DNA from: Blattamonas nauphoetae
Lineage: Eukaryota; Preaxostyla; Oxymonadida
Assembly: GCA_033064195.1 (NCBI GenBank)
Contig: JARBJD010000106.1
Coordinates: 62,001 to 126,000 of the forward strand
Length of the DNA: 64,000 bases
Direction of reading: 5' to 3'
The notes under the pieces are model-generated. The model was not told the DNA's origin. It searched no databases and saw nothing but the letters and a program-made list of their open reading frames with translations. This document shows positions 35,701 through 47,349 of this stretch, piece by piece. Within the stretch, counting starts at the first letter, position 1, and each line of letters starts with the position of its first letter. The position numbers and the translations under genes were made by a program.

Positions 35701-38700
35701 AAGTTGAGGAAACAGTGTCATTCACTGTGTCGACATCACTTGCTGTCATCAACGACCTCTCGTTCGAGTTTCACCCAGGCACCCAAAACACAGGAACGCT
35801 CCTTTTCTCAACAGATCGAATGCTGACATCGACGAACCTCGTTGTCACAGTGAAAGGAGAGACCACTTTCAACTTGACAGGATTATTGACGATATCAACT
35901 GCCCAAACAGGGTCAATCACTGCGACACTTTTTTCAACAACGGCAACCGTTCAACTGGAATATGGGAAGACGTACACGATCACAAATATCGTTATATCAG
36001 CAACGAACGAAGAGGTGCTCTTCATTGGAAAGAGGGACTTCACCATTCCAAAAGCTGTTCATCGTGTGGTGTCGTTGAAGTCGTCTGAATGGCTGGACGA
36101 TGGCAGAGGAATGACGTACACGTTCTTCTCTGTCGGTCTCGCGAGCGAAGAGTACGACATGGAATTGACAGACACAACTCCAGGCTCTGAAAGTGAGCCT
36201 GTTGCGAAAAATGACACTGTCTGTGGGTGTGGATGGAGGGAGGCAGTTCGTTCAGGGCACAGCCTCTTTCTTCCCCGTTGACACAGCCACACTGAAGTAT
36301 TCTCACTCGTACAAATTGACGAAGATCACACGAGTGAGCATGCCCACACAAGAGATTCGGATTCGCTCAATCACACTCTCTGTCCCTGCTCAACAAGCAG
36401 CACTCACAACAGTGACATGTGCGATGCAAACCGGCACGTTTGAGAAGAATCTGATCATCTCGTATGTGGTAGTCGGAACGATGAACGATTACCTTTATCC
36501 TGTGTTTGAAAACAATGGGATTTCAATCGAGCTTCCGTTCGTTACTTTCTCAGGAACGGAAGCAACACAATCAATCCAAATCTTCGGAAATCCGACAAAT
36601 CCGAGGATTGAGTATGGAAAAACGTACACACTTGTGAGATTCCAACCATCTTCAATCGACACACCGCTTCTTCTTACAAAGAACTTCAAACTTGAAGTTC
36701 CAACGGAAAAGCCGAGATTGGCGTCTGCCAGTGTAACATCCTCATCTGACCGTCTGTCCTGCTCAATCACGTTCACTACACGTCTTCTCGAAGTCGGCGC
36801 GACTTACAACATTCGCATGACAGGAACGTCAACCTCTGGGACTGGATCAGAGCACGCTGGGTGTGTCACAGCAACTGTCTCAACCATCTCAAGCGGGCAA
36901 CGGGCTGTCGCGACCGCTCGTCTGTCAGAAGATGGGAAGAACGCCGACCTCATCAACGGATACACGTACGTTCCCAAAGAAGTTGTGAAGACAAGCGGAA
37001 AAACCGAAGCGAACATCATTATCGACAACTTCGTCGTCAAAACACCTTCCGGTGCTCCAAAAGTGACCTCAGTGAAAGCATATTTCAAGTCGGGGAGTTA
37101 TGAATGGCAGCTGATCATCGAGTTTGGGGGATCAGGATTGGGAAGTCTCGCAGGTCAAAGAGTGACTGTGAACGACGGAACGAAAAACATCGAATTGCAA
37201 GACACTCTGTATTTCTCTTCTGACTCAGTGGGCACAATCAATGTCAATCTGTCAGGATCATCCCCTCAACTGAAATATGGAAAGACGTGTTCGGTTGTCA
37301 AGATGGAACCATCTTCTTCTGGTGACACTCCAGCTCTAAAGAAAGGATTGAGGTTCGAGATACCGAAGGAAAAGCCTCATCTGCTGGGTGTGTCCAGACA
37401 GACAAACGCGACAGATGGGAAATCAACGACGCTCACGTTCGATTCGTCCAAATTGGAGGAAGGCGAGACATATGATATCACACTTTCTGGAACTCCATCA
37501 ACAACAAATCACACAGCGATTCTGACTGTTGTTGCTTCGACGACAAGTGGAACACAAAAGGCGACAGGAACAGCCATCCTCTCGCCACCCAAAGAGAACT
37601 CTCTGTGGCATGGCATGACTTACACGCCAATCTCAATGAAAAAGGTGAATTCTGAGATGGAACACTCCTCAGTCGTGACTCATCCATTCACATTTATGAC
37701 ACCTCCAGACAATCGAAAGGTGTCATCGTGTCGAGTTGGTTTTACGGATCTCTCCCAAAAAACATTGAAAATCACTCTGGATGGAGTGAATCTGCCGACA
37801 GACTCAGAATTCGTGGTCATGATCGACGCGATCACTCCGTTCGATCTGAAAGAGAGTGGTGTCTTCTCATCGACGAGCGAAGGATCAATCGTCGCCACAA
37901 CATTCAAGCGAGGACAAACACCAGAACTGGAATATGGAAAGACATACACAATCAAAGCGATGCGATACAAAGCGAACGGAGCACCAGTTGTCCTCTCTTC
38001 ACCACTTTCAATCTCCATTCCTGTGTCAACCCCGCAGATTCTGGAAGCAACATGCCAGTTCGATGCTTCCTCAAACACAGCGATCATCACACTCTACGGA
38101 AACAAACTGAAGACCGCAGAAATGACTGTGGGAGTGTCAGACAAGAAGGGTGTTCGTGTCACATCGACCACAAAGACACGATTCAACGAAAACACCAAAA
38201 CACTCTCCGTGATCTTCTCCACAAGCGAGGAAAGCAAAGCGGACTGTCTCGTCTTCGGACAGTCATACACTGTAAAGGTAGTCGGAGGAGGAAGGAAGGA
38301 GTCGATGCCAGTGTTCGATGGCGTCTCGTTCAAACTCACCCACACTCCAAAAATCACGCATGTCGACTTTGCCTTCACCAACAAGATGGGGACGACAGCG
38401 CAGCTGACACTGAGTGGGACAGACTTTCCTGAAAACGAAGTCCTCACCGCAACAATCACAGGAGGCATCTCGTTCATTGTGACAAGAGCCGATGACAACA
38501 CTGCAGTTTCAGAACCAATCGTCATCGGCTTCGACAACACATTGGAATACGAGACGGAATATGCGTTTGTGTCTCTGACTCTTCCCGGTGACGATTTCAA
38601 CATGTTTGATGTGTCTTCATCGACCTTCGTGACTGACGCTCGACCAGCTCAGTCTGTGTTTGTTGTGGAGGAAGGAGACGACGAAGAGAAGGATTGCGGA

Positions 38701-40014
38701 GAGGAGACGAAGCCGTGTGGATCGATTGAGACAGTGATTGAACTATCGGAGGAGATGGGGATGATGAAACTCGCTATCGATTTGAAAGGAGAAATCAGCC
38801 AAACAACAACAATCACCATTCCAGAACGATCTTCTCTCACACTGCAAAACTTTCGTCGAAGTGAGAGCACGCTTCTTGTGCCGAGATCAGCCACTCCAGG
38901 CGAGAAGAAGGGACTGGTTTTGGTTTACAAAGCTTCACTGGCTCTGAAAGACCTGACAGTGGCCATCGATGGATCAACAGGTGTCACATGCCTCGTATTC
39001 GGAATGGGAAGCTCATTCAACGTCGAACATTGTTCCGTGTTCGTCGAGAAGACAGAACTCGCACAGGAGATTAATTCAAATGAGGTTCTGTGCAGTTGGA
39101 AAACAGGATTGTTCATCCTCGAAAAATCAACCATCAGCTTCATCTCGTCGTCCTTCGAAGACATCGAACAAGGTGTTGTTGACATGAATGGAGGCTCTCT
39201 TGTCGTCCAGAATTGCACATTCCACAAAAACGGGAAGGTGCTCGACGGCTTCCCATCGATGCGACAGAACATCGAATGCAGGAACGAAGCCACTATCAAC
39301 ATCACCACCTCCCAATCAACAGACGAACCGCTCTGGATTGCTGCCGACAACTGCACAGTTGTGAAAGATTCGATTGAAATAAAAGCTCCGATGTTTATTC
39401 CCTCAATCAACGAGAAAACAACCAAAGTGGTGTTCGACACAGAGAACGACCAGTTCGTTGTAATCATGAAAGGCACACTCCTCATTCCATGCGACCTAAA
39501 ATTGGAGATTTTTGAAGTGTTCCCGCACAAAAAGACAGAAACTGGAAAGCACAAACTGATCGAGCTGACAGGAGCGAACACCGCAGACTGGACAGAAACA
39601 GGATTTGTGGCAACAATCCTCCACTCACAACTGAAACCTGATTTGGATGTGAAGAAGGACTGGCACATGGCACTGAGCTTCGGACACCATGTGCGCTCAT
39701 CCACCTCCATCAAGATCAAAGACCACACCAAAACAGCCGCCACGATGATCGCGATTATCGTGCCCACAATCGTGTTTGTGCTCTTTTGTGTGGTTGTCGG
39801 CTGCATCGTCGGGTGTGTCTGTGTTCGTCGGAGGAAGTTTCAACAAGTCAAATACGCTCACTTTCAGAATGTGGTCTCAGAAGGTCAGACTCCATCGCAG
39901 GGAGATCTGACAGTAGGAGACAATTCTGTGAAAGGTAGTGGCGTGAGCAATGATGTGCTCAGCGGCGGGTCGACTGAATTGCCAGAACTTGATGTCGTTG
40001 AAGGGAAGGACTGA
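32787..40014 (+). CDS. Surface protein A' (beta-helix plus Ig-like repeats, membrane-anchored)
   Basis: The start is the ATG at 32787; earlier in-frame codons are not ATG. The signal peptide is MLFAWFYLVQHTVCS. Order of parts: N-terminal beta-helix of about 500 residues with short rungs such as ISHCDLCFG; roughly ten Ig-like modules marked by LEYGKTYTITNI-like strands; a C-terminal beta-helix block with CGEETKPCGS and LVVQNCTFHKNGK; a membrane span (TIVFVLFCVVVGCIVGCVCV); and a tail of about 60 residues starting RRRKFQQVKY. The total is about 2,400 residues. One extra A in the run at about 36208 (GCGAAAAATGAC, where copy A has GCCAAGCTGAC) shifts the frame, so the gene is either mutated or the base is a sequencing error. 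Predicted cell-surface adhesin; ligand unknown. Confidence 0.8.
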
Positions 40015-40392
40015 ACGACTCTTATTGGACGACGCTATGCATTCTGTACATCAGTTAATGGTTTATGGTTTCTCTCTTTTTAGACAACTCAAATAATGTT
40101 GTTGATGGAAAGTCATTTTTCACCAAAAGCACTTCACAACTACGGAGAGGACGTGTTATGAGAAAAGTGTCGTTTTGGAGCCGGACGGTCGGATGGAGGT
40201 CGGAGAGTCGTTCGAACACTTCGTTGTTCTGTAGTCACAGAGACAGGCTTCACACGAAAAGTCAGGAGAAACCAGGTCACTTTGATGAGATGAGAACAAT
40301 CAATGAAATGAAACAAAAAATGAACACAGAAAGTGTTGTATCCGTCTATTTGTGAGCAGATCAGACGAATGGTAGTGGACAGTCTCAGTGTC
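40015..40392. other. Tail-to-tail intergenic region of A' and ARM3
   Basis: This separates the convergent stops of A' and ARM3. Parts correspond, inverted, to the region between ARM1 and A at 15408..15699, including the AATGCATAGCGTCGTC-like text after the surface-gene stop. No gene was seen. Confidence 0.6.
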
Positions 40393-43164
40393 TCAATACC
40401 ACTTCACTTCGACCAAATTTGTTCCAAAGAACTGCATCATCCGTCTTGTGCAGTATTTGGTGTCTGAAGAGTTGAAATCCTCCTTCACAAAGATCGTTTC
40501 CAATGCATCCTGCCAGCCTTCCTCCAAAAAGCGGGGAACTGTCTTTCGAATGGTCTTCTGATCTTCACGTTGAACGATAGTGTAACACCCGCCACCAACA
40601 ATCGCATGGAACAAAGACTCGCTGAGATCGAACTTGTGGCTGAGCAGATCAGCTACAAGATGACAGAAGAATCCAGTTCTGCCGATGCACTGAGCAATCA
40701 CGCGCTGATCACACAATTTGCAGACGTCGATGAATGCAGTCTCTCGAATCTCAGCACTTTGCTTCTCGAAAGTACAGGGTTGGAGGAAGTATTTGCCAAG
40801 AATGTCGACGGAAGGGTAAATGAGTCGCTCGAGCTGGGGTTGAAGAAGTCGAGCAGCGCAGTGGCGAATTTGAGGGAGACAGTGGATGGCAAAATGACGA
40901 ATGATACTGTTGAGTGGTGAGTCGGATGTGAGGGAGATGCCGGTCTGGTTGATCACGCGCATCAGAATCGACCCTGTCTCCAGATCCACATCGTCCCACT
41001 CGTCCAATGTTGGTTCATGTTCGTCTGGACGAGTGGAAAGGAGACATTCAATTGGTGTCTGAGGTGAGCAGTTCCAGTGAAGAGTGAGGAGAGACTCGAG
41101 TGCGTGGAAGTATTGTTCAGTTGATCTCCCAGCTGTTCTGAACAGGTCGGGCATATAGACTCGACTGAGAGCCTTTCTGTGGAACGCGAAGATCCGAAGG
41201 ATGGTATCGTCATCCAAACACGAGTCGCTGTCGCGCAGACCAACAATTCTGTCCACAATGCTGATGGTTTCGTCGGGTGTGTGACGATGAATGAGTTCAG
41301 AAGTGAGGATGAACGGAGGATGTGACGACGAGAGAGTAGTGGCATCCATTTCCCGTCTCACTTCATCTTGACAAACCTGTACCAGACCAGTTTTGGCAGG
41401 CACGAGATAGTGATCGCTGAGAAAATTAAGAATCAGGTCTTCTCGCACACTGTCCAAAGCGAACGGATGGAGCGAGAGATGGACGATGTAATCCTTCGTC
41501 GGTCTGTAGAACGCGAGACAGAGGTCGTCCAGCTCGTTTTGAAGTTCATCTGTCATTTCCTTCCCCGTAGTCCACACTTCTGCAGAAGTCCGAATCATTT
41601 TGATGTGATCGCCCAACAAATCGATGAGTGTTGTGTGGAGTTTGGTGAATTCAGGAGTGAAGGGCAGTTTCGATGGATTTACCACGTTGATGAAGTTTGA
41701 AAACCATCCTATTAGAACAGAGTTCCTGTGTGTCACATTATCCACATGATCGATGAACCAGCTGAAGGCAGTGAGAGCAGCAGTCGCGTGGTGCGGCTGA
41801 GACGGCGTTAAGAGTGTCCACAGAGCCTTCGAGTTCAGTTTCGACGAAGAGACAATTGTGATGTTCTCTTTGAGACAGACTGTGTCATCATTCCTGAACG
41901 ACAGTCTGACCGTATTCGGAAAACGAGAAAAGAAGCTTTCCACTGTTTTGACTGCGAGATTGGAGATCTTTGTCCCCTCGCTCACTCGACCAAGCAGATG
42001 TTCAAATGCCTTCACCTTGGAGCGGATGACACTTGAATCAAGACGGCCAGATGTAAGAAAGTCTGGGACTTCAAACGAAGAGTCACACCCAAAGAGTGAA
42101 TCTAGCTCTTTCAAAAGTTTCCGTCGAACTTCCCAAAAATAACGCCGAACGGTGGGAGAGGAGGAACGACAGTGCTGATCGATGTGATAGAGACTGAATT
42201 GTGTCATGCTCAACAGAAAAGTGGGACCGGATCGATGATCAGGGTGCGAAACAGGTGCATTGATGAGATACTGCAGATACGAGCAAAATGATTCATAAAT
42301 GGGTTCAATCACTTTGGATGCTCTCGTTTTGTCTCCGAGTTCGCGTTGAAGTTTCTCAGGTGAGGCAAAGTGGAAGAAGTGGTCCACAATCGAAGTGAGA
42401 TGTCGGTGGAACTCCATCGTTGTGTCGTTCAACGGAACTCCGCGTGGTTTTAGAACGAGGAAGAGATGAGGCATCAATCCAGTTTCAGCGATTTCAATGT
42501 CGAAGTCCTTTGATGTGAAGCGAAGGCCGACGTCGAAGAATGCGAGAGCAGCAGCTCGGAGTGTGTCAGATGGAAGCGAGAGAAGGTTGATCAACGACGT
42601 GATCAGTGTCGTGTGATAGTCTTGTGTTTTCCAGCAAAACATCTCGAGCAAATTGTTGTCGGGTTTTTGACGATGTTCCATGTGTATGTTTGCATATTGC
42701 AGGAATCGGATCGCATGATTTATTTCGGTTGGGGACAGAATCAGGGCGGTGTTGACTTGATCGAAGAGCGAGAGACACCCTTGCCGCAGATCCTTTCTCG
42801 TGATCGAATCCTGCAAGATCAATCTCCAGTCTGACGTGATTGGGGCTAGAAGAGCGATCTCGTCATTCTCCAGGGGTGGTTGCTCCGACATTGTTGGAAC
42901 TTTGATTCGCTTTCTTTTCGTTTCGTATTGCAGAATCTGCTTTGAAATTTCGATATATTTTCGGTCATTGGCAGTTATTGTGAATGCATCAGTTGTTGAT
43001 GTGATTGAAGGTATATCAAGTGAGGATTCTTTGTTGATTTCGATGGATTCTGGAATTGTTGAATGGACAATTGGTTCGTTTAGCTTCGAAGATTGGACAC
43101 GGGCAGTTCGAGGAGTAGATTGCGTATCACTGGGTTTTCTCCCCAACTTGAGTTTGGGCGGCAT
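40393..43164 (-). CDS. ARM3: intact alpha-helical repeat protein, 923 aa
   Basis: This is one uninterrupted frame from ATG (43164) to TGA. The N-terminus (MPPKLKLGRKPSDTQSTPRT) is basic and disordered. From about residue 90 the chain is a series of amphipathic helices resembling ARM/HEAT-type repeats, for example SLINLLSLPSDTLRAAALAF and FAIHCLPQIRHCAARLLQPQ. No signal peptide or membrane span is present, so it is probably intracellular. I do not know its role. It is the only whole member of the three-copy family here, convergent with A' and directly downstream of the CR-type gene on the same strand. The same order in the left arm suggests the pair duplicated as a unit. Confidence 0.85.
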   Translation of the reverse strand: MPPKLKLGRKPSDTQSTPRTARVQSSKLNEPIVHSTIPESIEINKESSLDIPSITSTTDAFTITANDRKYIEISKQILQYETKRKRIKVPTMSEQPPLENDEIALLAPITSDWRLILQDSITRKDLRQGCLSLFDQVNTALILSPTEINHAIRFLQYANIHMEHRQKPDNNLLEMFCWKTQDYHTTLITSLINLLSLPSDTLRAAALAFFDVGLRFTSKDFDIEIAETGLMPHLFLVLKPRGVPLNDTTMEFHRHLTSIVDHFFHFASPEKLQRELGDKTRASKVIEPIYESFCSYLQYLINAPVSHPDHRSGPTFLLSMTQFSLYHIDQHCRSSSPTVRRYFWEVRRKLLKELDSLFGCDSSFEVPDFLTSGRLDSSVIRSKVKAFEHLLGRVSEGTKISNLAVKTVESFFSRFPNTVRLSFRNDDTVCLKENITIVSSSKLNSKALWTLLTPSQPHHATAALTAFSWFIDHVDNVTHRNSVLIGWFSNFINVVNPSKLPFTPEFTKLHTTLIDLLGDHIKMIRTSAEVWTTGKEMTDELQNELDDLCLAFYRPTKDYIVHLSLHPFALDSVREDLILNFLSDHYLVPAKTGLVQVCQDEVRREMDATTLSSSHPPFILTSELIHRHTPDETISIVDRIVGLRDSDSCLDDDTILRIFAFHRKALSRVYMPDLFRTAGRSTEQYFHALESLLTLHWNCSPQTPIECLLSTRPDEHEPTLDEWDDVDLETGSILMRVINQTGISLTSDSPLNSIIRHFAIHCLPQIRHCAARLLQPQLERLIYPSVDILGKYFLQPCTFEKQSAEIRETAFIDVCKLCDQRVIAQCIGRTGFFCHLVADLLSHKFDLSESLFHAIVGGGCYTIVQREDQKTIRKTVPRFLEEGWQDALETIFVKEDFNSSDTKYCTRRMMQFFGTNLVEVKWY

Positions 43165-46100
43165 GTGTGATGGATCATGCCCTTAATCTGTGCCAGTTTT
43201 CTGAATTCTGCCATTTGGTGTCTTCAAGTTTTGGATACTCTTTTGATTTCTGGATTTTTCAAAAAATTGGTTCTAATCATGACATTTTCAAGTTGAAATG
43301 AAGTAAACCGCTCTGACAGTGAATCTCCACTTTCGTTCAAACCAGACGCATTATTTTCCTACTGTGTCAAATCTGACTGTAACCTTCTCGATAGTCACCA
43401 GACTATTTTGGACACTGGTCTTGTGGATCCGCGAGTTCTCCTTTCGATCTTTGATCTTCTGACCCAAGCCACAGAGATAGTTCAATTCGAGAGTGAGGGT
43501 GGGTGTAAGATACTCCCGGAGCTTCAGAAATGTTTCGAGGCACTTCACTCTTTCGATTTCCAATGTGTCGTAGTTGAGAGGCCTGCTTTGGACGAGTGTT
43601 TGGAAATAGTTCTGCTCCACAACTCCGATGATCGAACTCACACACTGCAGAGCGTTCAGTATGTCTGCCTCCCTTCCAGCGTTCGAATCTGCGTCATTCA
43701 GCTGACCAGGATTGTCTCGCATTGGTCGTGTCAGAGTTGTCGCTGGAAGAGACATGGCCAGCGAACCAAAAAAGTCAAAAAGTGTCCATGCACGATGAAG
43801 GATGAATTCTCTGTGGTTTAATAGAAAGTCTCGATGTGGTTGGATATCATCGGAAACTCCGTCATCCTTCGGCGTTGAATGGTCTTCGTATTCTTTGGGT
43901 TTTGATGGTGAATTGGACATGGGCTTGTTCACCCATTCATAAAGTGCTTTCAGCTCATCCTCCATTTGGACGATTCGAGACTCCGATGGTCCATCTTCCA
44001 TTTTGGGGTGTGTATCCCTCCAAATGGCCAGGCGACACCAATTCAGAATGTCATTGTCCCATGATGAAACAAGACCTCCTTTGATTGTCGCGATGCGAGC
44101 CTGGACAGCAGAAGTCTTGGAGAGCAGCCGACGGGCAAGCGAGTGGAGATCTCGCCGATAGGTGATAGTGTCTCTGATGAACAACTCCAACTTTTGGAGA
44201 ATCATTTGCAGTCCACAGAATGAAAACCCGAAGGACGAGTCGAAATCTGGTTCGGTCATGTTGGGCAGACTCAGTACCTGCCAGAACAGCTCCAGTTCCT
44301 GCTGGATCACCAACAGACACTGTTCCATCATTGGTTGTGGACGTGTAGTCGCAGTGTGTGGGGGAGGGCGGAGGATGGAAGGATGAATTGCTGGGAACGA
44401 TCGCCGAATCCTCTCCCGCAACTCGCCGACCTCCTCGAACGGAAGCATCATCTGACCTAGACACTCGTCCGAACGAATCAGAAATGGCGACGGCTCTTCA
44501 AACTCACGGGCCCTGTGAGGATAGTAAGAACCAGCTGTGGCACTGATCGAGTTCCCAATTGTCTTCAAATCGATCCAAATCCCTTTATTCCACGTGTCAA
44601 GTGGGTCTGCCTAGTCCGAAGTTGTTGGTTCCACATGCCCATGTCTGTGTCTGGACTTTTGCTCGTCTGCCTGTTCTTGTTCTCGCACCGAGCTTGCAAA
44701 GTACTGAAGATGTGGAGTCGATTTCAGCCCAAAGTCTCCAAAACTAAAATCTTTTTTCAACAACCTCCTAAACAATAAAAAAACTTCCTTCTCCGCCTCT
44801 TCGTCTACTTCTGGATCAGACATTTCAGAAGGAAGGATCATTCTGGCTGCTCTTGGAGCGAGTTTTGATTTGGAAAAGGGAGTGCGGTAGATGTGACATG
44901 GGGGAGGGAGTGGATGTGGCAAGTTGACTGTGACTGACATCGACAGCGGAGTTGCGTGCTCGGCGTCGACGAAGCTGTCGGTCAGCAGTCTCCGCCCAAG
45001 TCTCTGCGCTTCGACAGGCGACACCATCGTCACTCGCACAACGTCGAATGTCAGATGGTTCCCCGACATTCTTGCATTTGGTCGAGCCATCGTCGGGAAC
45101 GGGTACTTCACTTGCAGTCCAACTGGGTGTGTGTCTGCGTGTCGGTCAGACGATCCCGCTTGTCTGCCTGCTTCTCTCTCCGCCAGTGTCTTCTGTGTGT
45201 AGAAGAACGTTGGGTCATCTTCAGACACAACGACAATTGTCAACTTGACCATCTTCTTGCTCAAATCCGGTTCGCGCTTGAAGAGCGAATGTCTTGTTTT
45301 TTGGTCGAACAATTGTCTTGGGAAGTTCAGATTCGTCCATCCGCTTCGCGAGTACCAGCATTTGTGATGAAAGAACTCGTCTCCAATAACTTCCCCACAG
45401 AATCCACATCGCACACACATTGGGTCGTTGTTCGGAAGGAGACGCTTTCCTGTGTCCAGTAACAGTGTGTCCTCTGCTTCGATTGTCAGATCACGAAGAT
45501 TCCCAGTTTGTGATGTCAGCGCAGCAATCACAATGTTGTCTTCAGGAATGAACGATGTGATGTTTCCAGTATTCGGTGTAAATCGATCGAACACTCGCTC
45601 CGACACCACAAACACGAAGTGCGGGAAGATCTGGTCTGCTCGAAGTTCGTACAAATCCATCAGCAGAACCAGCCACGCCATCATCGCATTCGCTCCAACT
45701 TCATCGATCTCCTCCCCATCTCCAATCGACGACTTCAGGAAATGGACGCCCAGCGAGTCGATCTTGTTTGTGGAGTCCACTCGGAAGAACAGCAGAATCG
45801 ACTCGAAGCCTGCGTTGTACAAGCTGTGTGGGACGAGGTGGAAGGTGAAGAAGTGGATCTCAGCTGGAGAGCACGCTTGGGTGTGTGGCTGTTCGTGTTG
45901 ATCCATGATTTGCTCTTCAGATGGAGTCACACTGTCGTTCGGAGTGATTCGTCCCATTTCAATCGGATTTGGTGTTCCTGTGGGCAGAAACACAACCTTT
46001 CCTTTCTTCTCCTCAACTGGTTCTCTCTTGAAAGGCTTCGCAATCATTCCATGAACGAAGAATCGGCCCCACTTGTCGTCGTCGAATCTGTTCTCTTCCG

Positions 46101-46840
46101 AACATTGAAACTCGGCCATGTCGGGAAGGAAGGCGTGCAGTGTGTCGCATGTCCCGCTCGAGGCCACTCTACTTCGTGTTGGAGTCGGAGGAAACGAGAA
46201 CGGCGTCCCATCCTCACGGACGACGAGTTGTCCTCTGATCTTCAGTCGTGAAAAGTGAGCTCCTTGACGAACAGCGCTGTTGGTTAGCCGTTGGAAGAGT
46301 GAGGGAATCATGAGGTCGGTGAGTTCAGCGGATGAACAACGATTTGCAGGATCGTCGAGGAACTTGTGCTGCACTTTCAGCTTCGTCGTCCACTTCTCTG
46401 CAACGATCTCTTCAGCACGCGTCGATGCGTAGGCTGTTGTGAAGTTGTGCGGGTCAGCTTGCGGGCTGTCCAGCACAATCAGATTATGAAAGATCGACTG
46501 CCCAATCACATCTCCGCTCGCAATCACTTCCTTTGCTCGCTCTTCCAGTGTAGGACTTTGTCTTAAGTCAGGCAGAATGCTCAGAGGAGTGAATCCGTCG
46601 GTTTTGATGCGTTTTTTCCGTCTTTTGATGCTATACTCGTCCAATTGATCTGACTGGCACGGAAGGGCATTCAGCAGGTTCACTTCCTCTGCCAGCGTGT
46701 ATTTCGGCAGCACATACAGAGCAAGCGATATCAGCGACTGATCTGCGATAGAGGCAACTTGTTTCCAGCTTGCTCGGTTCGGTGTGGTCAGAAGGATGTA
46801 GAGTTGGGATCTCTTCAAATTGTCTGAACTCAAGATGAGA

Positions 46841-46883
46841 CTAGATATGCAACAGGAGCAATTCAGAGGAGAAGAAATCGTAC
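46841..46883 (-). other. 43-nt intron in the CR-type gene
   Basis: It starts GTACGATTTC and ends GCATATCTAG. Removing it changes VDEYDFF to a Walker B-like VDDLILSS and joins two long frames exactly in phase. Confidence 0.75.
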
Positions 46884-47317
46884 TCGTCAACAATATGCCA
46901 CGTCTTTCCTTCAAGAAGGTTGTGAATTTGGTCACAGCGATCAACAAACAGACGCAGAAAATGAGGGAAGTGGTGGATGCTCGGCACTTCCACTTCCCCC
47001 AGCTTGATGCAGTTTTCTTTCTTTGGTTGCGTGGATTTTACTTCCGCCGGTTTGTTGGGGTCCACTTCCTGTTGTGTGGTGGATTTATCGTCGAACACGG
47101 TGTGGTTATACACTTGATCGGTTTTGGTTTTGGAGATGAAGACTTCGTATTTGTATGTTGTTGGCGTGATGGGAGCATCTCGTGGAGGCTTGTTTACGTG
47201 AGCTACGCGCATTGTCGGCTTCTTGGCGGGAGGAGCTGCGGTTGATAGAGGCGTCGCCACCCACGTCTTTCGGACAAATCTCAGAGGATATTCACCTACT
47301 TTAGCTGTACATACTTT

Positions 47318-47349
47318 CTAAAAACATCAACAAATCAAAAGACACAGAC
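47318..47349 (-). other. 32-nt intron in the CR-type gene
   Basis: It starts GTCTGTGTCT and ends GATGTTTTTAG. It joins ALSLGVK to KVCTAKVGEYPLRF in phase, a few residues after the Walker A helix. Confidence 0.7.

Noticed and set aside
44611-46947. Pif1-type helicase or Helitron Rep in the CR gene
   Set aside because: There are no helicase motifs beyond Walker A and B and no Rep HUH motif. The order of segments fits the CR NTPase better.
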